Source: Saccharothrix sp. ST-888
GTDB lineage: Bacteria; Actinomycetota; Actinomycetes; Streptomycetales; Streptomycetaceae
Direction of reading: 5' to 3'
Assembly: GCF_000955975.1 (NCBI RefSeq)
Contig: NZ_JYJF01000005.1
Location: 59,114 to 123,113 of the forward strand
DNA length: 64,000 nt
Positions 63,035-64,000 of the stretch are shown here, one piece after another (the first letter of the stretch is position 1; each line of letters opens with the position of its first letter). The notes beneath the pieces are model-generated. The model ran no database searches. It was not told where the DNA came from and saw only the letters and a program-made list of their open reading frames with translations. The position numbers and the translations under genes were made by a program.

Positions 63035-63493
63035 TCACCAGACCGGGAGTGCGACTCCCCGCTCGGCCTCGGGACGCGGCCCGAAGATCCGCCGCTCCGC
63101 CTCGGTGATGCGGACGTCGTTGATACTCGCCTCCCTGCGGCGCATCAGCCCGTCCGCGGTGAACTCCCACAGCTCGTTGCCGTAACTGCGCCACCACTGG
63201 CCGGCCTCGTCCCGGCACTCGTACTGGAACCGCACCGCGATCCGGTCCCCCAGGAAGCCCCAGAGCTCCTTGCGCAGGGCGTAGTCCAGCTCCCGGGACC
63301 ACTTCTCGCGCAGAAAGGCCACGATCTCGTCCCGGCCGGTGAGGAACCGGTCCCGGTTCCTCCAGACCGAGTCCTCGGTGTAGGCGAGCGCGACGCGTTC
63401 GGGATCGCAGGTGTTCCACGCGTCCTCGGCGGCCTGGACCTTCTGGAGTGCGGTCTGCTCGTCGTACGGCGGGAACGGGGGTCGTGGCGCCAT
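63035..63493 (-). CDS. DUF1348 / NTF2-fold protein
   Basis: Protein of 152 residues. The DUF1348 pattern is clear: [57 protein letters not shown] and [20 protein letters not shown] with WEF following. NTF2-fold proteins of this type are often of unknown substrate and sit beside TetR genes. ATG with AGGAG. Divergent from the TetR gene over two similar palindromes, so it is probably repressed by that regulator. Confidence 0.9.
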   Translation of the reverse strand: MAPRPPFPPYDEQTALQKVQAAEDAWNTCDPERVALAYTEDSVWRNRDRFLTGRDEIVAFLREKWSRELDYALRKELWGFLGDRIAVRFQYECRDEAGQWWRSYGNELWEFTADGLMRRREASINDVRITEAERRIFGPRPEAERGVALPVW

Positions 63494-63521
63494 GACGGGC
63501 TCCTCTCATGGGAACAGTCGA

Positions 63522-63571
63522 GAGAACGGCCGTTCTCCCGATGTCGGCTAGTCTAGAGAATCATCGTTCTC
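63522..63571. promoter_or_regulatory. Two 16-bp operator-like palindromes in divergent promoter
   Basis: GAGAACGGCCGTTCTC (63522-63537) is a perfect palindrome. GAGAATCATCGTTCTC (63556-63571) matches it at 12 of 16 positions. Their starts are 34 bp apart, about three helical turns, so two TetR dimers could bind on the same face. Confidence 0.8.
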
Positions 63572-63590
63572 AGTGGTAGCTGGAGGTGCT

Positions 63591-64000
63591 GTGGATCACG
63601 AAGAGGCCCGCTCGCGGTTGCTTGAGGCCGCCGAGCGGCTGTTCTACGAACGCGGCATCCAGACCGTGGCCATGGACGAGCTCCGCGCCTCCTCCGGCGT
63701 GTCGCTGAAGCGGCTGTACCAGTGCTTCCCGTCCAAAACCGAGCTGGTGGAGGAGTACCTGCGGCGCCGCGACGAGACCTGGCGCACCGACCTGTCCGAG
63801 TATGTCGACCGAAACGCCACCACGCCGGAAGGCAGGCTCGCGGCAGTCTTCGACTGGCTGTACGGATGGCTCGCCGGGCCCGGCTTCCGGGGCTGCGCCT
63901 TCATCAACTCCTTCGGCGAGCTGGGTGCCACCTCGGACGGCGTGGCCCGCGCTGCGCGCGATCACAAGCGCGCCGTCCGGGACCAGCTGACCGACCTCAC
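63591..64000 (+). CDS. TetR-family regulator, cut by the window end
   Basis: The first 136 codons are present and continue past the window. DNA-binding domain: EARSRLLEAAERLFYERGIQ, then VAMDELRASSGVSLKRLYQCFPSKTELVEEYL. The part GCAFINSFGELGATSDG begins the ligand-binding domain typical of TetR proteins near NTF2 or reductase genes. GTG start with GGAGG five bases ahead. It probably binds the two palindromes just upstream and controls itself and the DUF1348 gene. Confidence 0.9.
   Translation, partial: MDHEEARSRLLEAAERLFYERGIQTVAMDELRASSGVSLKRLYQCFPSKTELVEEYLRRRDETWRTDLSEYVDRNATTPEGRLAAVFDWLYGWLAGPGFRGCAFINSFGELGATSDGVARAARDHKRAVRDQLTDL

Overview
The window is very GC-rich with codon third positions mostly G or C. 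It carries many Streptomyces-type families: RppA, CYP158, DUF574/SAV2177 methyltransferase, DUF6400, leaderless TetR genes and B12 riboswitches. It is therefore chromosomal DNA of a streptomycete (Streptomyces or Kitasatospora). No rRNA, tRNA, CRISPR array, phage structural module or complete insertion sequence was found.

Layout. 0-9.5 kb: a possible metallopeptidase with a phospholipase C-type phosphoesterase, a decayed toxin-antitoxin locus, a polysaccharide-deacetylase lipoprotein, an MscL channel with a zinc-ribbon tail, an LLM flavin oxidoreductase, a probable ornithine-lipid pair (OlsB-like and PlsC-like), a frameshifted methyltransferase and an iron-box-controlled DUF6400 gene. 9.6-24 kb: a FAD monooxygenase divergent from a double-HTH TetR, a glycosyltransferase/glycosyltransferase/SGNH hydrolase operon, a TetR that shares an operator word with an amidase operon, PolX, a TetR plus SDR unit, a SAV2177-type methyltransferase, and a sigma-like factor with an unknown partner. 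24-31 kb: metE under a cobalamin riboswitch, a duplicated-repeat secreted protein, a DUF1259 lipoprotein and the rppA-CYP158 flaviolin pigment locus. 31-44 kb is patchier: dehydrogenases, IS5-like and IS256-like transposase scraps, a pentapeptide-repeat membrane protein, small zinc-binding proteins, a MOSC-reductase-ferredoxin fusion, and a run of truncated genes. 44-54 kb: small catabolic or secreted enzymes (muconolactone-isomerase-like, SnoaL-like, GH18, truncated deacetylase), a membrane protein, VOC and LysR genes, an M14 carboxypeptidase and prfC.

54-63 kb is a vitamin B12 neighbourhood. The cobalt transporter genes cbtB-cbtA with a FhuF-like gene read leftward from one cobalamin riboswitch. 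A (2Fe-2S) thioredoxin-fold protein and an uncharacterised gene read rightward from a second, head-to-head riboswitch. The B12-dependent methylmalonyl-CoA mutase genes mutA-mutB and the chaperone meaB follow directly. With the metE riboswitch, three cobalamin riboswitches lie in 64 kb. The window ends with a TetR gene, cut by the edge, divergent from a DUF1348 gene across two similar palindromes.

Several genes are broken by single-base shifts, two of them in homopolymer runs (methyltransferase at 8.1 kb, secreted protein at 43.8 kb). These could be sequencing errors or true pseudogenes, and the sequence alone cannot decide. All family names come from recognised motifs, not from database searches.
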